Assembly (NCBI RefSeq): GCF_047729875.1
Contig: NZ_CP159826.1
Coordinates: 2,542,001-2,606,000 of the forward strand
DNA from: Marimicrobium sp913061115
GTDB taxonomy: Bacteria > Pseudomonadota > Gammaproteobacteria > Pseudomonadales > Halieaceae
Direction of reading: 5' to 3'
DNA length: 64,000 bases
Below, piece by piece: positions 45,004 to 54,341 of the stretch. The notes below the pieces were generated by a model. That model made no database searches and was not told the DNA's origin. It was given only the letters and a program-made list of their open reading frames with translations. Position 1 is the stretch's first letter. Each line of letters opens with the position of its first letter. The translations under genes were made by a program, and so were the position numbers.

Positions 45004-45197
45004 CACTAGCGAGCTGCTAGAAAAACATGACGGCCACTGACTTGGTAGGTGGCTGCTGTTTGCGCAGTTTCGAGGGAATATTGGTATTGCTTCAGGTATC
45101 ATCGCCGCCAGTTCAAATTGGCTCGTATTTGACGTAGGTCGCCGATATAGGGCGAGCAAAGCGGAACCAGCAGCACGACAAAAAAATTGAGCAAAAA

Positions 45198-46523
45198 ATG
45201 ACCGATTCAAGCAAAAAAAGTATAGGTTTCATCAGCTTAGGTTGCCCCAAAGCACTGGTTGACTCCGAACGTATTCTCACCCAGCTGAAGATGGATGGAT
45301 ACGATATCGTTTCCACCTACGAGGGAGCAGATGTCGTGGTGGTCAATACCTGCGGATTCATCGACAGCGCAAAACAGGAATCGCTGGACACTATCGGCGA
45401 GGCCATCAGCAAAAATGGCCGGGTCATCGTCACTGGCTGCATGGGCAAGGGCAACGATGCGCAATCCATTATGCAGCTGCACCCCAAAGTGCTCAGTGTC
45501 ACTGGACCAGCGGCTTATGAAGAGGTGGTTAGCGCGGTGCATGAGTACCTGCCTTACACGCCAGTGCATGACCCCTTCGCTGACCTAGTGCCGCCTCAGG
45601 GCGTTAAACTCACACCACGCCACTATGCCTATCTCAAGATTTCCGAAGGCTGCAACCATCGCTGCAGTTTTTGCATCATCCCCGACATGCGCGGCGATCT
45701 GGTCAGCCGGCCGATTGGCGATGTCATGGAGGAGGCCGAGCGTCTGGTGCGGGCTGGCGTTCGGGAACTGCTGGTCATCTCCCAAGACACCAGTGCCTAT
45801 GGCGTCGATACAAAGTACCGCACAGGATTCTGGAATGGTCGCCCCCTGAAAACGCGCATGCAGGAATTATGCGAGGCGCTGGGTGAGTTCGGCATCTGGG
45901 TGCGTCTGCATTATGTCTACCCTTACCCTCATGTGGATAAGATAATCCCGCTAATGGCCGAGGGCAAAATACTGCCCTATCTGGATGTCCCTTTTCAGCA
46001 TGGCAGCCCTGAGGTGCTCAAACGCATGCAACGCCCGGCTGCAGCGGAAAAATCCTTGGAACGAATCAAGGCATGGCGCGATACCTGTGCCGATATCACG
46101 CTTCGCAGTACGTTCATTGTTGGATTCCCGGGAGAAACCGAAGATGACTTTGATGTGTTGCTCGACTTTATGCGCGAGGCTCAGCTTGATCGCGTGGGCT
46201 GCTTTCAGTACTCCCCCGTCAAGGGCGCAAAAGCCAACGATTTGCCCAACCCCGTAGCGGATGAATTAAAGCAGGAGCGCTGGGAGCGTTTTATGGCGTT
46301 GCAGCAGGACATCAGTGCGGCAAAACTACAGACAAAAATAGGCAAAACGATCGAAATCCTGATCGATGAAGTTGACGCGGACGGTGCCATAGGTCGCTCC
46401 AGCGCAGATGCCCCTGAAATTGATGGCAGGGTATTCTTAGAAGGCGCAATTGAACTGAGCCCCGGAGACTTTGTAGAGGCAGAGGTTACCGCGGCTGACG
46501 ACTACGATTTGTGGGCCGGTTAG
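45198..46523 (+). CDS. rimO: Ribosomal protein uS12 methylthiotransferase RimO
   Basis: 441 residues. Methylthiolates Asp89 of ribosomal protein S12 using two 4Fe-4S clusters. The N-terminal UPF0004 domain has IGFISLGCPKALVDSERIL, VNTCGFIDSAKQES and VTGCMGKG with its three cluster cysteines; the radical SAM motif is SEGCNHRCSFCIIPDMRG; a TRAM domain closes the protein (IEILIDEVDADGAIGRSSADAPEIDG). Full-length. It is followed by rsmE after seven bases. Confidence 0.98.
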   Translation: MTDSSKKSIGFISLGCPKALVDSERILTQLKMDGYDIVSTYEGADVVVVNTCGFIDSAKQESLDTIGEAISKNGRVIVTGCMGKGNDAQSIMQLHPKVLSVTGPAAYEEVVSAVHEYLPYTPVHDPFADLVPPQGVKLTPRHYAYLKISEGCNHRCSFCIIPDMRGDLVSRPIGDVMEEAERLVRAGVRELLVISQDTSAYGVDTKYRTGFWNGRPLKTRMQELCEALGEFGIWVRLHYVYPYPHVDKIIPLMAEGKILPYLDVPFQHGSPEVLKRMQRPAAAEKSLERIKAWRDTCADITLRSTFIVGFPGETEDDFDVLLDFMREAQLDRVGCFQYSPVKGAKANDLPNPVADELKQERWERFMALQQDISAAKLQTKIGKTIEILIDEVDADGAIGRSSADAPEIDGRVFLEGAIELSPGDFVEAEVTAADDYDLWAG

Positions 46524-46530
46524 CCGCACT

Positions 46531-47238
46531 TTGAACCTGATACTGTTCACCGATAGCGACCGAGTGGCGCCGAGCAAGATCGCGCTGCGCGGGCGCCGCC
46601 TGCAACACCTGCGGCAGATACACCGCGCCAACAGTGGTGACATCCTGCGTGTCGGTGAAATTGATGGCTTGATGGGCGAAGGAGAAATCCTTGAGATCAA
46701 TGACGAGTTTGCCACCTTGGCTATTTCCCTCCATCAGTCACCGCCTGACAAACTGCCCCTAAGCCTCGTGCTGGCCATACCCCGCCCCAAAATGCTGCGT
46801 CGAATCCTACGCACCATTGCTGAATTGGGAGTACCCGAGTTGCATCTGATCAATAGCTACCGCGTAGAAAAAAGTTATTGGCAAAGCCCCGCTCTGGAGC
46901 AAGACACTGTGCGGGGCTATCTACTTCAAGGGCTGGAGCAATCCCGAGACACTCAGGTGCCACTAGTGCATCAGCATCGCGCATTCAAACCCTTTGTCGA
47001 GGATCACTTGCCAACAATGATTAGGGGGAGACACGCCCTGCTGGCCCACCCGGGCGGACAGTCTTTATGCCCACGCAACATCGACGGCAACACGCTGCTG
47101 GTCATCGGACCCGAAGGCGGCCTCATTCCTTATGAGCTAGAAAAGCTTGAGAGTGCCGGCTGCGAGATAGTGTCTCTCGGCCCGCGTATTCTGCGCGTGG
47201 AAACTGCAGTCACTAGCTTAATAGGCAGACTTTTCTAG
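46531..47238 (+). CDS. rsmE: 16S rRNA m3U1498 methyltransferase RsmE
   Basis: 235 residues from TTG 46531 (MNLILFTDSD); no other start fits the conserved beginning. The PUA-like N-terminal domain has RRLQHLRQIHRANSGDILRVGEIDG, and the SPOUT methyltransferase domain has LVLAIPRPKMLRRILRTIAELGV, LLVIGPEGGLIPYELEKLESAG and LGPRILRVETAVTSLI, the SAM-binding knot. Seven bases after rimO, likely one transcript; both act on the small ribosomal subunit. Confidence 0.97.
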   Translation: MNLILFTDSDRVAPSKIALRGRRLQHLRQIHRANSGDILRVGEIDGLMGEGEILEINDEFATLAISLHQSPPDKLPLSLVLAIPRPKMLRRILRTIAELGVPELHLINSYRVEKSYWQSPALEQDTVRGYLLQGLEQSRDTQVPLVHQHRAFKPFVEDHLPTMIRGRHALLAHPGGQSLCPRNIDGNTLLVIGPEGGLIPYELEKLESAGCEIVSLGPRILRVETAVTSLIGRLF

Positions 47239-47429
47239 ATCATTTCGACAAAACACCTATTACTGCCTTAGTCAAACATCTTTGCATCAGACTTCTGCAG
47301 TAGCCAAAAGGATGAACCATAGACCCCTTTGGGTAATGGGCAGATTAGAAAGTCCGTCATAACCGTAGATTTGAATGTTTCATGGTGATAGATTTAGATT
47401 GTCACCGATAACAATTAAGAGGTACCGCA

Positions 47430-49994
47430 ATGATCTCTCGTCCACGCATCATAGCAATACAACTGTCAGCGGCTCTAGGTATCACCTCCGTAGGATTGGT
47501 CCCTACCGTAGCTCTCGGGCAAGCGATGCTTGAAGAAGTAGTCGTAACCGCCCGAAAGCGCGAGGAATCACTGCAGGAAACGCCGGTAGCAGTTTCTGCG
47601 TTTACCGGTAAAAGCCTACAAGAGTTAGGCTTGACCAACATCTCGGACCTGACAAAGGTGGTTCCCAATGTCGACATGGGTATCGGCAACGGCACGACCG
47701 GAACGGGCAACGCCTTTATTCGTGGTATTGGCGCTCGCAATACCGGGGTGAACTATGACTCGGGCGTCGGCATATACGTCGATAATGTCTATGTTTCCCG
47801 CGCCGACGGTGCAATTGTAGATAATGTCGACGTGCAAAGCGTTCAGGTATTGCGCGGCCCCCAGGGCACATTATTTGGCAAGAACACGACCGGTGGCGCG
47901 ATTCTGTATGCGACGAATCGGCCCGAAGATGAGTTCGGCGGCAACGCATTAGTGCGCGTTGGTAACTACAACAAAATCGACAGTACATTAACCGTCAATG
48001 TGCCGCTGGTCGGTGACACGCTGATGTCGCGCTTTTCACTGTATCAAACCAAAAATGACGGCTACGTGCAGAGCGAAATTCCAGATGACCTGCCGCCCCA
48101 GGCTTTGGGCAATTTTCCTTTCTATGAAGGCGAATATAATGATATCAACCGTTACGGCGGCCAGGCGCAATTGCGCTGGTTAGCTGCCGACGATCTGACT
48201 CTGGATCTGAACTATAACTACGGCAAAACCGACCAAGCCGCCCGCGGGCAAAACTGTGAAGTGGTGACGGACATACCCGGTACGGGCTGGCAGGGGGACC
48301 TGCAGAACCCCTTCATCGTTATACCGTCCACTGGCGAGACGATTATCGACTGGTGTCAACGGAACGACGATCTGGGCAAAGACAAAATTATGGCTAACCT
48401 AGAACCTAACCAATACAAGGCTGAAGTTAACACTCTAGCACTGACAGTGGACTGGGAAATCACTGACGTATTGAACTTTAAAAGCATCAGCGCCGCACGC
48501 AGTGCCGAGGGTGGCGAGGTCAATGAGCTTGATGCCATCGGCATCGCACTGTTAGGGCGCACCAATTTTGCCGGAAATGGTGCGGAGCAGCGCAACACTG
48601 ATTCCTACAGTCAGGAGTTTCAGTTATTGGGCAGCGCCTTTGACGATAAACTCGATTATGTGGTCGGTGCGTTTGGTTTTACCGAAAAGACAGATAAAGG
48701 CGCGGCCACCTCGCCTTCCCTGTTCTTTGGCGCACTAACCATTCCCAACCTTGCATTTTATCAAAGTAATCTGACCAAATTGGAGGCAAAAAATACGTCG
48801 GCCTCAGTCTTCGGCCAAGCCGATTGGCATTTTGATGATTACTGGACCGTGACTTTGGGTGCACGCTACACGTGGGAAGAGCGGGAAGTGACACGCACAT
48901 TCCGAGTGCCCGATATCAGTGACTTGGCAACCACCGGTGATGCATCGGTGTCTCCAATATCCGACACTTTTATTGACTTCCCCAGTGGTCCAGAGACGTT
49001 CAATCCAAACCACGGTTACGTTGTCGATATCGACACAAGGCCTTTGTCTCCCACGTTTGGTATGCCCGACCCCCGCGCTGACCAGACGCGGAAGCTTGAC
49101 GATTCTAAAATCACGCCAATGATGAGTATTCAGCGCACGTTTGACGGCGTCGGCTTCATGGATTTCGGCAATGCCTACCTAACCATTGCCAACGGTTTTC
49201 TGTCCGGCGGCATTACCGATACGGTCGATACGATCACCGGCCTCGTTGGAGAGTACGACCCGGAAGAAGTTTGGAACTATGAGATCGGCTTTAAAATGGA
49301 CGCTTGGGAACGTAAATTGCGTCTCAATACCGCTATATTTTATACCGACTATACAGATCGTCAGTTAACCACCATCCGCATCAGTCCCGAGGGCCGTATT
49401 GCTGGCGCACTCATTAATGCCAAGTCGTCTTATATCTCCGGCATTGAAATGGAGGCTGTCATACTGCCCACCGACAACCTTCAATTGACGGCGAATGTCA
49501 CGTTCAACCACGGCAAAATCGAAGAGTATGATGATTTCCGTATCGAGAGCATACCGGCATCAGGTATACGGCCAGAGTGCACTGCTATCGAAACCGGAGC
49601 AGGCGAGGTTGCCAACTGTCCGATCGATCGCTCCGATGAAGACCTACCGCGTCTTCCCGACAGCATCTTCTACCTAGCGGCGCAATATACCTTTGAGACA
49701 AACTATGGCTCAGTGGTTCCAATGATCTCTTGGTCCTACCGCACCAATCTGCAGAACTGTTTTGACGCGTCCAGTTGTCTCTCTGGTGTCTACAAAGTGG
49801 ACCAGGAAGATCTCTCCGCTCGCCTGACCTGGAACTCACCAGATATGAACTGGCGAGTAACCGGCTTCGGCAATAACCTTACAGATGACAGATATGTACA
49901 GGGTGGCACACCACTGGTGGACGTCACTTCGACTGCAGGCACGACGTATAACCTACCACGCACTTATGGCATTGAAGCCGCCTACAACTGGTAA
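47430..49994 (+). CDS. TonB-dependent outer-membrane receptor
   Basis: 854 residues, ATG 47430. A signal peptide ending near VALGQA is followed by the TonB-box/plug start LEEVVVTARKREESLQETPVAVSAFTG, the plug domain to about residue 160 (FIRGIGARNTG, VLRGPQGTLFGKNTTGGAI) and a 22-strand type barrel ending in an aromatic residue (YGIEAAYNW). It belongs to the broad group of marine receptors for unidentified substrates (not clearly siderophore or B12). The adjacent genes give no substrate clue. Upstream ~190 bases contain no recognisable riboswitch or Fur box. Confidence 0.95.
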   Translation: MISRPRIIAIQLSAALGITSVGLVPTVALGQAMLEEVVVTARKREESLQETPVAVSAFTGKSLQELGLTNISDLTKVVPNVDMGIGNGTTGTGNAFIRGIGARNTGVNYDSGVGIYVDNVYVSRADGAIVDNVDVQSVQVLRGPQGTLFGKNTTGGAILYATNRPEDEFGGNALVRVGNYNKIDSTLTVNVPLVGDTLMSRFSLYQTKNDGYVQSEIPDDLPPQALGNFPFYEGEYNDINRYGGQAQLRWLAADDLTLDLNYNYGKTDQAARGQNCEVVTDIPGTGWQGDLQNPFIVIPSTGETIIDWCQRNDDLGKDKIMANLEPNQYKAEVNTLALTVDWEITDVLNFKSISAARSAEGGEVNELDAIGIALLGRTNFAGNGAEQRNTDSYSQEFQLLGSAFDDKLDYVVGAFGFTEKTDKGAATSPSLFFGALTIPNLAFYQSNLTKLEAKNTSASVFGQADWHFDDYWTVTLGARYTWEEREVTRTFRVPDISDLATTGDASVSPISDTFIDFPSGPETFNPNHGYVVDIDTRPLSPTFGMPDPRADQTRKLDDSKITPMMSIQRTFDGVGFMDFGNAYLTIANGFLSGGITDTVDTITGLVGEYDPEEVWNYEIGFKMDAWERKLRLNTAIFYTDYTDRQLTTIRISPEGRIAGALINAKSSYISGIEMEAVILPTDNLQLTANVTFNHGKIEEYDDFRIESIPASGIRPECTAIETGAGEVANCPIDRSDEDLPRLPDSIFYLAAQYTFETNYGSVVPMISWSYRTNLQNCFDASSCLSGVYKVDQEDLSARLTWNSPDMNWRVTGFGNNLTDDRYVQGGTPLVDVTSTAGTTYNLPRTYGIEAAYNW

Positions 49995-50010
49995 GCTTGC
50001 CAGTACAACA

Positions 50011-50045
50011 AAGCCCGGGATGACCTGATCATTCCGGGCTTTTTT
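50011..50045 (+). terminator. Rho-independent terminator of the TonB receptor gene
   Basis: AGCCCGGGATG and CATTCCGGGCT form an almost perfect stem around a short loop, followed by TTTTT (50041-50045). The symmetrical A-run before it may also let it act for msrA on the other strand. Confidence 0.9.
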
Positions 50046-50107
50046 ATGACGCTCTCTTCAGGAATAACGGCACTGGCAGTACTTTTCAAAAAAGAAAGAC
50101 CCGCGAT

Positions 50108-50764
50108 CTACGTCATCGGCAAACCTGCCGGACAGGTCACGCCCGTGCCGCCTAAGCCGCAGTAGCCATTAACATTCTTGGCCAGATACTGCTGATGATA
50201 GTCTTCTGCGTAGTAAAATTGTGGCGTCGACTGAATTTCGGTCGTGATAGGGCCATATCCTGCCGCCTCCAACGCCTGCTGAAAGAGCTCTTGTGAGGCG
50301 GCTGCCAGCGATGCTTGGGTATCATCCGAGACATAGATACCTGAACGATACTGAGTACCCATGTCGTTACCCTGACGCATGCCCTGAGTAGGATTGTGCC
50401 CTTCCCAGAATGCCTTGAGCAATTGTTCCACGCTCACTTGCGCGGGATCGAAAACCACCAACACCACTTCGTTATGCCCGGTGCGTCCGCTGCACACCTC
50501 CTGATACGTGGGATTGGGTGTTGAACCTGCCGCGTAGCCAGCAGCCGTGGAAAACACCCCCTCCAACTGCCAGAATATGCGCTCCACGCCCCAGAAACAG
50601 CCCATGCCAAACACGATCTGTTGCAAGTGCGCGGGAAAGGGGCCACGCAGCGGATGACCATTAACATAGTGGGCTTGTGGGACGGGCATTTCTTCGGCCC
50701 GACCGGGTAGTGCTGTTTCCGGCGTTGGCATGCGGTGCTTCCTGCGAATATTGAACAGTTTCAT
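50108..50764 (-). CDS. msrA: Peptide-methionine (S)-S-oxide reductase MsrA
   Basis: 218 residues from ATG 50764 (MKLFNIRRKHRMP), preferred over the open frame to 50809 because the family start begins here. The nucleophile is in FGMGCFWGVER; SGRTGHNEVVLVVFDP, QGNDMGTQYRSGIY and the C-terminal FYYAEDYHQQYLAKN with GYCG carrying the recycling cysteine all match MsrA. Repairs oxidised methionine in proteins. It is divergent from phoD, whose ATG is only 66 bases away. Confidence 0.97.
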   Translation of the reverse strand: MKLFNIRRKHRMPTPETALPGRAEEMPVPQAHYVNGHPLRGPFPAHLQQIVFGMGCFWGVERIFWQLEGVFSTAAGYAAGSTPNPTYQEVCSGRTGHNEVVLVVFDPAQVSVEQLLKAFWEGHNPTQGMRQGNDMGTQYRSGIYVSDDTQASLAAASQELFQQALEAAGYGPITTEIQSTPQFYYAEDYHQQYLAKNVNGYCGLGGTGVTCPAGLPMT

Positions 50765-50829
50765 GGGGTCCAAGTATAGCGATAAATGGGGTAAAATGGT
50801 CGTCTTCACGTTTAAAAGAACCCATCGTC

Positions 50830-52836
50830 ATGCCTATTACGCGCAGAAATATGTTGGGGCTACTGTCCAGCAGCACCTTTTTTTTAACCCTTGCCCCGGG
50901 TGGGGCGATATCGGCTCAGCTGCCGCCGGATGCTCCTATGCTGGAGTTTCCACAGGGCGTTGCGTCGGGCGACCCCCAACCCGACGGGATTATGTTGTGG
51001 ACCCGCGCTGTGCCCGCAGCACAGACCAATACCCCAGTGCACCTGCTGTTGCAGGTCAGTTCCAACCGCGATTTTTCCACGCTGCTGCTGCAAGAAAACA
51101 TCCAGACTGATGCCGACAGCGACTACACAGTGCGCACGTATATCGACGGGCTCGCACCGGACACGCACTATTATTACCGTTTTATTGGTGCCGACAAATC
51201 CGTATCGCGCACTGGGCGCACTCGCACCGCGCCGTCGCCAGGGCAGGCAAGCAAGGTCAATCTGGCCTTCGTTAGCTGCCAGAGTTTTGAGCAAGGCTAC
51301 TACGGCAGCTGGGCGCGCATGCTGAAGGAGGATCGTGCCGCTGACACCGCTGACCAGCTTCAGTTTGTTTTGCACCTAGGAGATTTCATTTACGAGCGTT
51401 GCTGGAAGGAGCGCTTGAACGGGACTGCACTGTCTCGGATAGTGCCGCCATTTCCAAATGGTGTCACCACAGACAAAAACCGGTATGCCGTTTCACTCGC
51501 TGACTACCGTCACCTCTATAAAACCTACTTGAGTGATCCTCATTTACAGGAAGCGCGGGCAAACTGGCCATTTATCTGCATCTGGGACGACCATGAGTTT
51601 GCCAATGACAACTTCCAAGGCTTTTCAACTTATGATGACGCGCCCGTCCTTCAGGCGCAGCGAAAAATGGACGCCAACCAAGCCTGGTTCGAATTTATTC
51701 CGGCGGTGTTGAATGAACTTGGAACACAGCCTGCCCACGATTTTGAACCACAAGTATTGGGGGAAGATGAGGCCATCCAGAATCAGGCCGCTGTTAATAG
51801 CTTGCGCATCTACCGAAAACTAAGCTGGGGCAAATACGTCGACATAGTACTTACCGATACCCGCAGCTATCGCAGCGCGCCCTGCCTTCCGCACGGCCTT
51901 TCTGCGTCGATGGAACTGCCACTGGATCCTGTCGAATTAGTCTCCATTGCCGATGCCGGCAGTGCCTATAATGAGGGCAACCCGCCCAAGACGCTTCCCT
52001 TCGGGGACGGCACGGTCCCCAATCCGGCACAGCACCGTGCCCCCGGCAGCATGCTGGGGCTTGAACAACGGGACTGGTTTTTGGAGACGATCAAGACCTC
52101 CACTGCCCCATGGAAGCTTTGGGGCAACGCCATGCCGCTGCTGCCTATGCGATTAGACATGTCTACCCTCCCCTTTGCCGGGTATCACGATAGCGTTTTC
52201 AATATTGACGGCTGGGCAGGCTATCCTTTTGAATTGAGCGTGTTGATGCGTTATCTCGAGGAGGAAAATGTGTCCGGGCTAGTATCGCTATCAGGCGATC
52301 ACCACATGCAAGGGGCTGGCACTATTCGCCAATCGACCACGGCGGCAGATGCGCCCGCAGTCGCTGTGGATTTCAACGTCGCCGGCATCAGTTCCTCGCC
52401 ACTTTTTGAGGACTTAATTGCCGTGGCAAAAGAGGATCACGCCGGCTTTGGTCCGTTGGTCTATCGCGAGACAGAGGACGGAACAGAGCCTGTGTGGAAC
52501 GTTTCCATGCTATCAGGCGTGCTTGCCGCCTTCGCATATGGCAAAACCGGGTCCGATACGCTAACCGACTGGCTGGGCCCCAATAGCGCCAATCCCGGCC
52601 TGCAATATGTCGATACAACGGCCAATGGCTATGGCCTAGCAAGCTTCGACGCCGACGAGATGCAGGTACAGTTGATCACCATGGAGGATTGCCAAGTGAG
52701 CTTTATCGACCCTCCAGGTATCCGGCATATCGCCAAATTCCACCTGCCACATTGGAGCGCCGGAGAACCGCCAGTGTTGGACGGACCCGACTTTGAAAGA
52801 GCCGCCCCCTTTCCTTTTAAGGCCCCTGCAGTGTAA
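50830..52836 (+). CDS. PhoD-family alkaline phosphatase (Tat-exported)
   Basis: 668 residues, ATG 50830. The Tat signal (ITRRNMLGLLSSS) is followed by the PhoD N-terminal domain (QGVASGDPQPDGIMLWTRAVP) and the metallophosphatase domain: FVSCQSFEQGYYG, FVLHLGDFIYE, ICIWDDHEFANDNF, LTDTRSYR, LWGNAMPL, LSGDHHMQG. These give the expected Fe/Ca ligands. PhoD enzymes release phosphate from phosphomono- and diesters in the periplasm and are typical of low-phosphate marine bacteria. The C-terminal ~70 residues are less conserved. No Pho box identified with confidence. Confidence 0.93.
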   Translation: MPITRRNMLGLLSSSTFFLTLAPGGAISAQLPPDAPMLEFPQGVASGDPQPDGIMLWTRAVPAAQTNTPVHLLLQVSSNRDFSTLLLQENIQTDADSDYTVRTYIDGLAPDTHYYYRFIGADKSVSRTGRTRTAPSPGQASKVNLAFVSCQSFEQGYYGSWARMLKEDRAADTADQLQFVLHLGDFIYERCWKERLNGTALSRIVPPFPNGVTTDKNRYAVSLADYRHLYKTYLSDPHLQEARANWPFICIWDDHEFANDNFQGFSTYDDAPVLQAQRKMDANQAWFEFIPAVLNELGTQPAHDFEPQVLGEDEAIQNQAAVNSLRIYRKLSWGKYVDIVLTDTRSYRSAPCLPHGLSASMELPLDPVELVSIADAGSAYNEGNPPKTLPFGDGTVPNPAQHRAPGSMLGLEQRDWFLETIKTSTAPWKLWGNAMPLLPMRLDMSTLPFAGYHDSVFNIDGWAGYPFELSVLMRYLEEENVSGLVSLSGDHHMQGAGTIRQSTTAADAPAVAVDFNVAGISSSPLFEDLIAVAKEDHAGFGPLVYRETEDGTEPVWNVSMLSGVLAAFAYGKTGSDTLTDWLGPNSANPGLQYVDTTANGYGLASFDADEMQVQLITMEDCQVSFIDPPGIRHIAKFHLPHWSAGEPPVLDGPDFERAAPFPFKAPAV

Positions 52837-52979
52837 ACTGCAATATTGCAAGCTGAAATCGCAACTGTGATTTCACGCGATTGTCACACTCACATCATAC
52901 AATCCCCCTAGTTTTACAATACTGCGGGGGTGTCTCGGGCATTTTGAGCATGGGACGACGCACAGAACGGTAAGTCACA

Positions 52980-53168
52980 ATGAACACACATAAAATTAAT
53001 GCACATCAGCTATCCAGCCGTAAACTCTGGCAGCTGGCAGAGACATCATCAACCGATGGACTCAGCGGTGATGAGCTATCTGAGGTTATCGCTGAACTGG
53101 CCAAGCGCTGTCACGATCTGGATAAATTGGAACAGATAGGCAAACTAGATACCAGTTCCAAGGACTGA
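52980..53168 (+). CDS. Small hypothetical protein paired with the VWA gene
   Basis: 62 residues, ATG 52980 with GGTAAG before it. Helical and charged (LSSRKLWQLAETSSTDGLSGDELSEVIAELAKRCHDLDKLEQIGKL); no family recognised. It ends 23 bases before the VWA gene on the same strand, so the two are probably co-expressed. Confidence 0.6.
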   Translation: MNTHKINAHQLSSRKLWQLAETSSTDGLSGDELSEVIAELAKRCHDLDKLEQIGKLDTSSKD

Positions 53169-53191
53169 AGCCCTGTGGTTAGGACTGCACT

Positions 53192-53887
53192 ATGACCAAA
53201 CCACCCGCTCGCCGGTCCTCCTCGCAAGAAATCGCACAGTTTCTGCAAGAAAGCCGAACCATCACCCAGTTTGTCGATAAGCAACCCCGCTTGCTCTTTG
53301 CCGTTGACGCCACCGCCAGCCGTCAGCCCACCTGGAATCGCGCTCGCCAATTGCAGCAGGAAATGTTCCAGGTCAGCGGCAAGGTCACAGCACTGGCGGT
53401 GCAGCTCTGCTATTTTCAAGGCTTCGGTGAGTTCCGCGCCAGTCGCTGGCTAACAGACAGTGCCGAGCTCGCAAGGTTAATGGGGCTGGTTCAGTGTGAG
53501 GGCGGTCGCACTCAGATCGCACGGCTGCTGAAACACGCCCAGAGCGAGCACCGTAACACGCCCATGCGTGCCTTGGTGTTCATCGGTGATGCGGTGGAGG
53601 AAAACCCCGATAATCTCTGTGACCTCGCGGGGCAATGCGGCCTCTTGAAGCTTCCGCTGTTCCTTTTTCAAGAAGGCAGCGATCGCCAGGTAGAGCAAAC
53701 CCTTCGCACTATGGCTAAACTCAGCGGCGGCGCCTACGCCCGTTTCGACAGCAGCAGCGCCGATTTATTGGCAGGCTTACTGGGTGCCGTGGCTAGCTTT
53801 GCCACCGGCGGACGAACTGCACTTGAAGCACACGGCGGTGACGGTGCTAAGCTGCTGCTCAAACAGTTGCTTGATGGTGGCAACTAA
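53192..53887 (+). CDS. VWA domain protein
   Basis: 231 residues, ATG 53192. A stand-alone von Willebrand A domain: LLFAVDATASRQPTW with a MIDAS-type D39-x-T41-x-S43, then VQLCYFQGFGEFRASRWL, CEGGRTQIARLL and ALVFIGDAVEENPDNLC with the later MIDAS acidic residue. It matches the alphaproteobacterial VWA proteins that, as I recall them, sit beside a TIM14-like J-domain protein; that partner lies here at 56113, with a foreign-looking segment between. No signal peptide, so cytoplasmic. Function unknown, perhaps a protein-complex scaffold. Confidence 0.85.
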   Translation: MTKPPARRSSSQEIAQFLQESRTITQFVDKQPRLLFAVDATASRQPTWNRARQLQQEMFQVSGKVTALAVQLCYFQGFGEFRASRWLTDSAELARLMGLVQCEGGRTQIARLLKHAQSEHRNTPMRALVFIGDAVEENPDNLCDLAGQCGLLKLPLFLFQEGSDRQVEQTLRTMAKLSGGAYARFDSSSADLLAGLLGAVASFATGGRTALEAHGGDGAKLLLKQLLDGGN

Positions 53888-54341
53888 TACGGTGGCACTA
53901 GCCCTGGCATCCTCCAGCCGCTTGGCTGCTGCATGAGGCAACGGAGTCTGCGCCCTAACGAGGCATCTGCAAACACACAAGCCGGCCTAGTGTGGTTCTT
54001 TTATTGGCTGGCGATTGCCGAGGTGCTATGCCAGTAGTACGCCCACATTCGAAATAGGCTTTACCCTCTATAAGGACGTGAGCCAGACAGGATAATATTG
54101 CCAGAAACTGTTAACTGATCTAAGGTTGGAGACTCAATGAGCCACTCTATTACAAAGAGTACAGTACATCGCTTTGTTGCCTCGCTAGCCTTGTTTATCT
54201 CAATACTTCTATCGGCCTAGGCTTTGCGCAGCTTACTGCCCAGCATAGAGGCCGCTGAAAACCCCATGACACGGACTACTTTGGACACTCCTTCATAGAT
54301 GAAGAAAGCAAATGACATTGACGTTCTACGGGTAAGATGCC
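53888..54341. other. Gene-poor left flank of the AT-rich insert
   Basis: 454 bases. It holds a partial relative of the 61-bp inverted repeat's outer end (53978-54007) and a broken small ORF (54137-54298). Base composition becomes more AT-rich towards the transporter gene. Confidence 0.45.
54137..54298 (+). pseudogene. Broken small secreted-protein remnant
   Basis: ATG 54137 with GGTTGGAG upstream opens 27 codons (MSHSITKSTVHRFVASLALF, then ISILLSA), a signal-peptide-like start, and stops at TAG 54218. The same frame then continues open for another 25 codons to TAG 54296. Looks like a small secreted protein interrupted by a nonsense codon; no family identified. Confidence 0.35.
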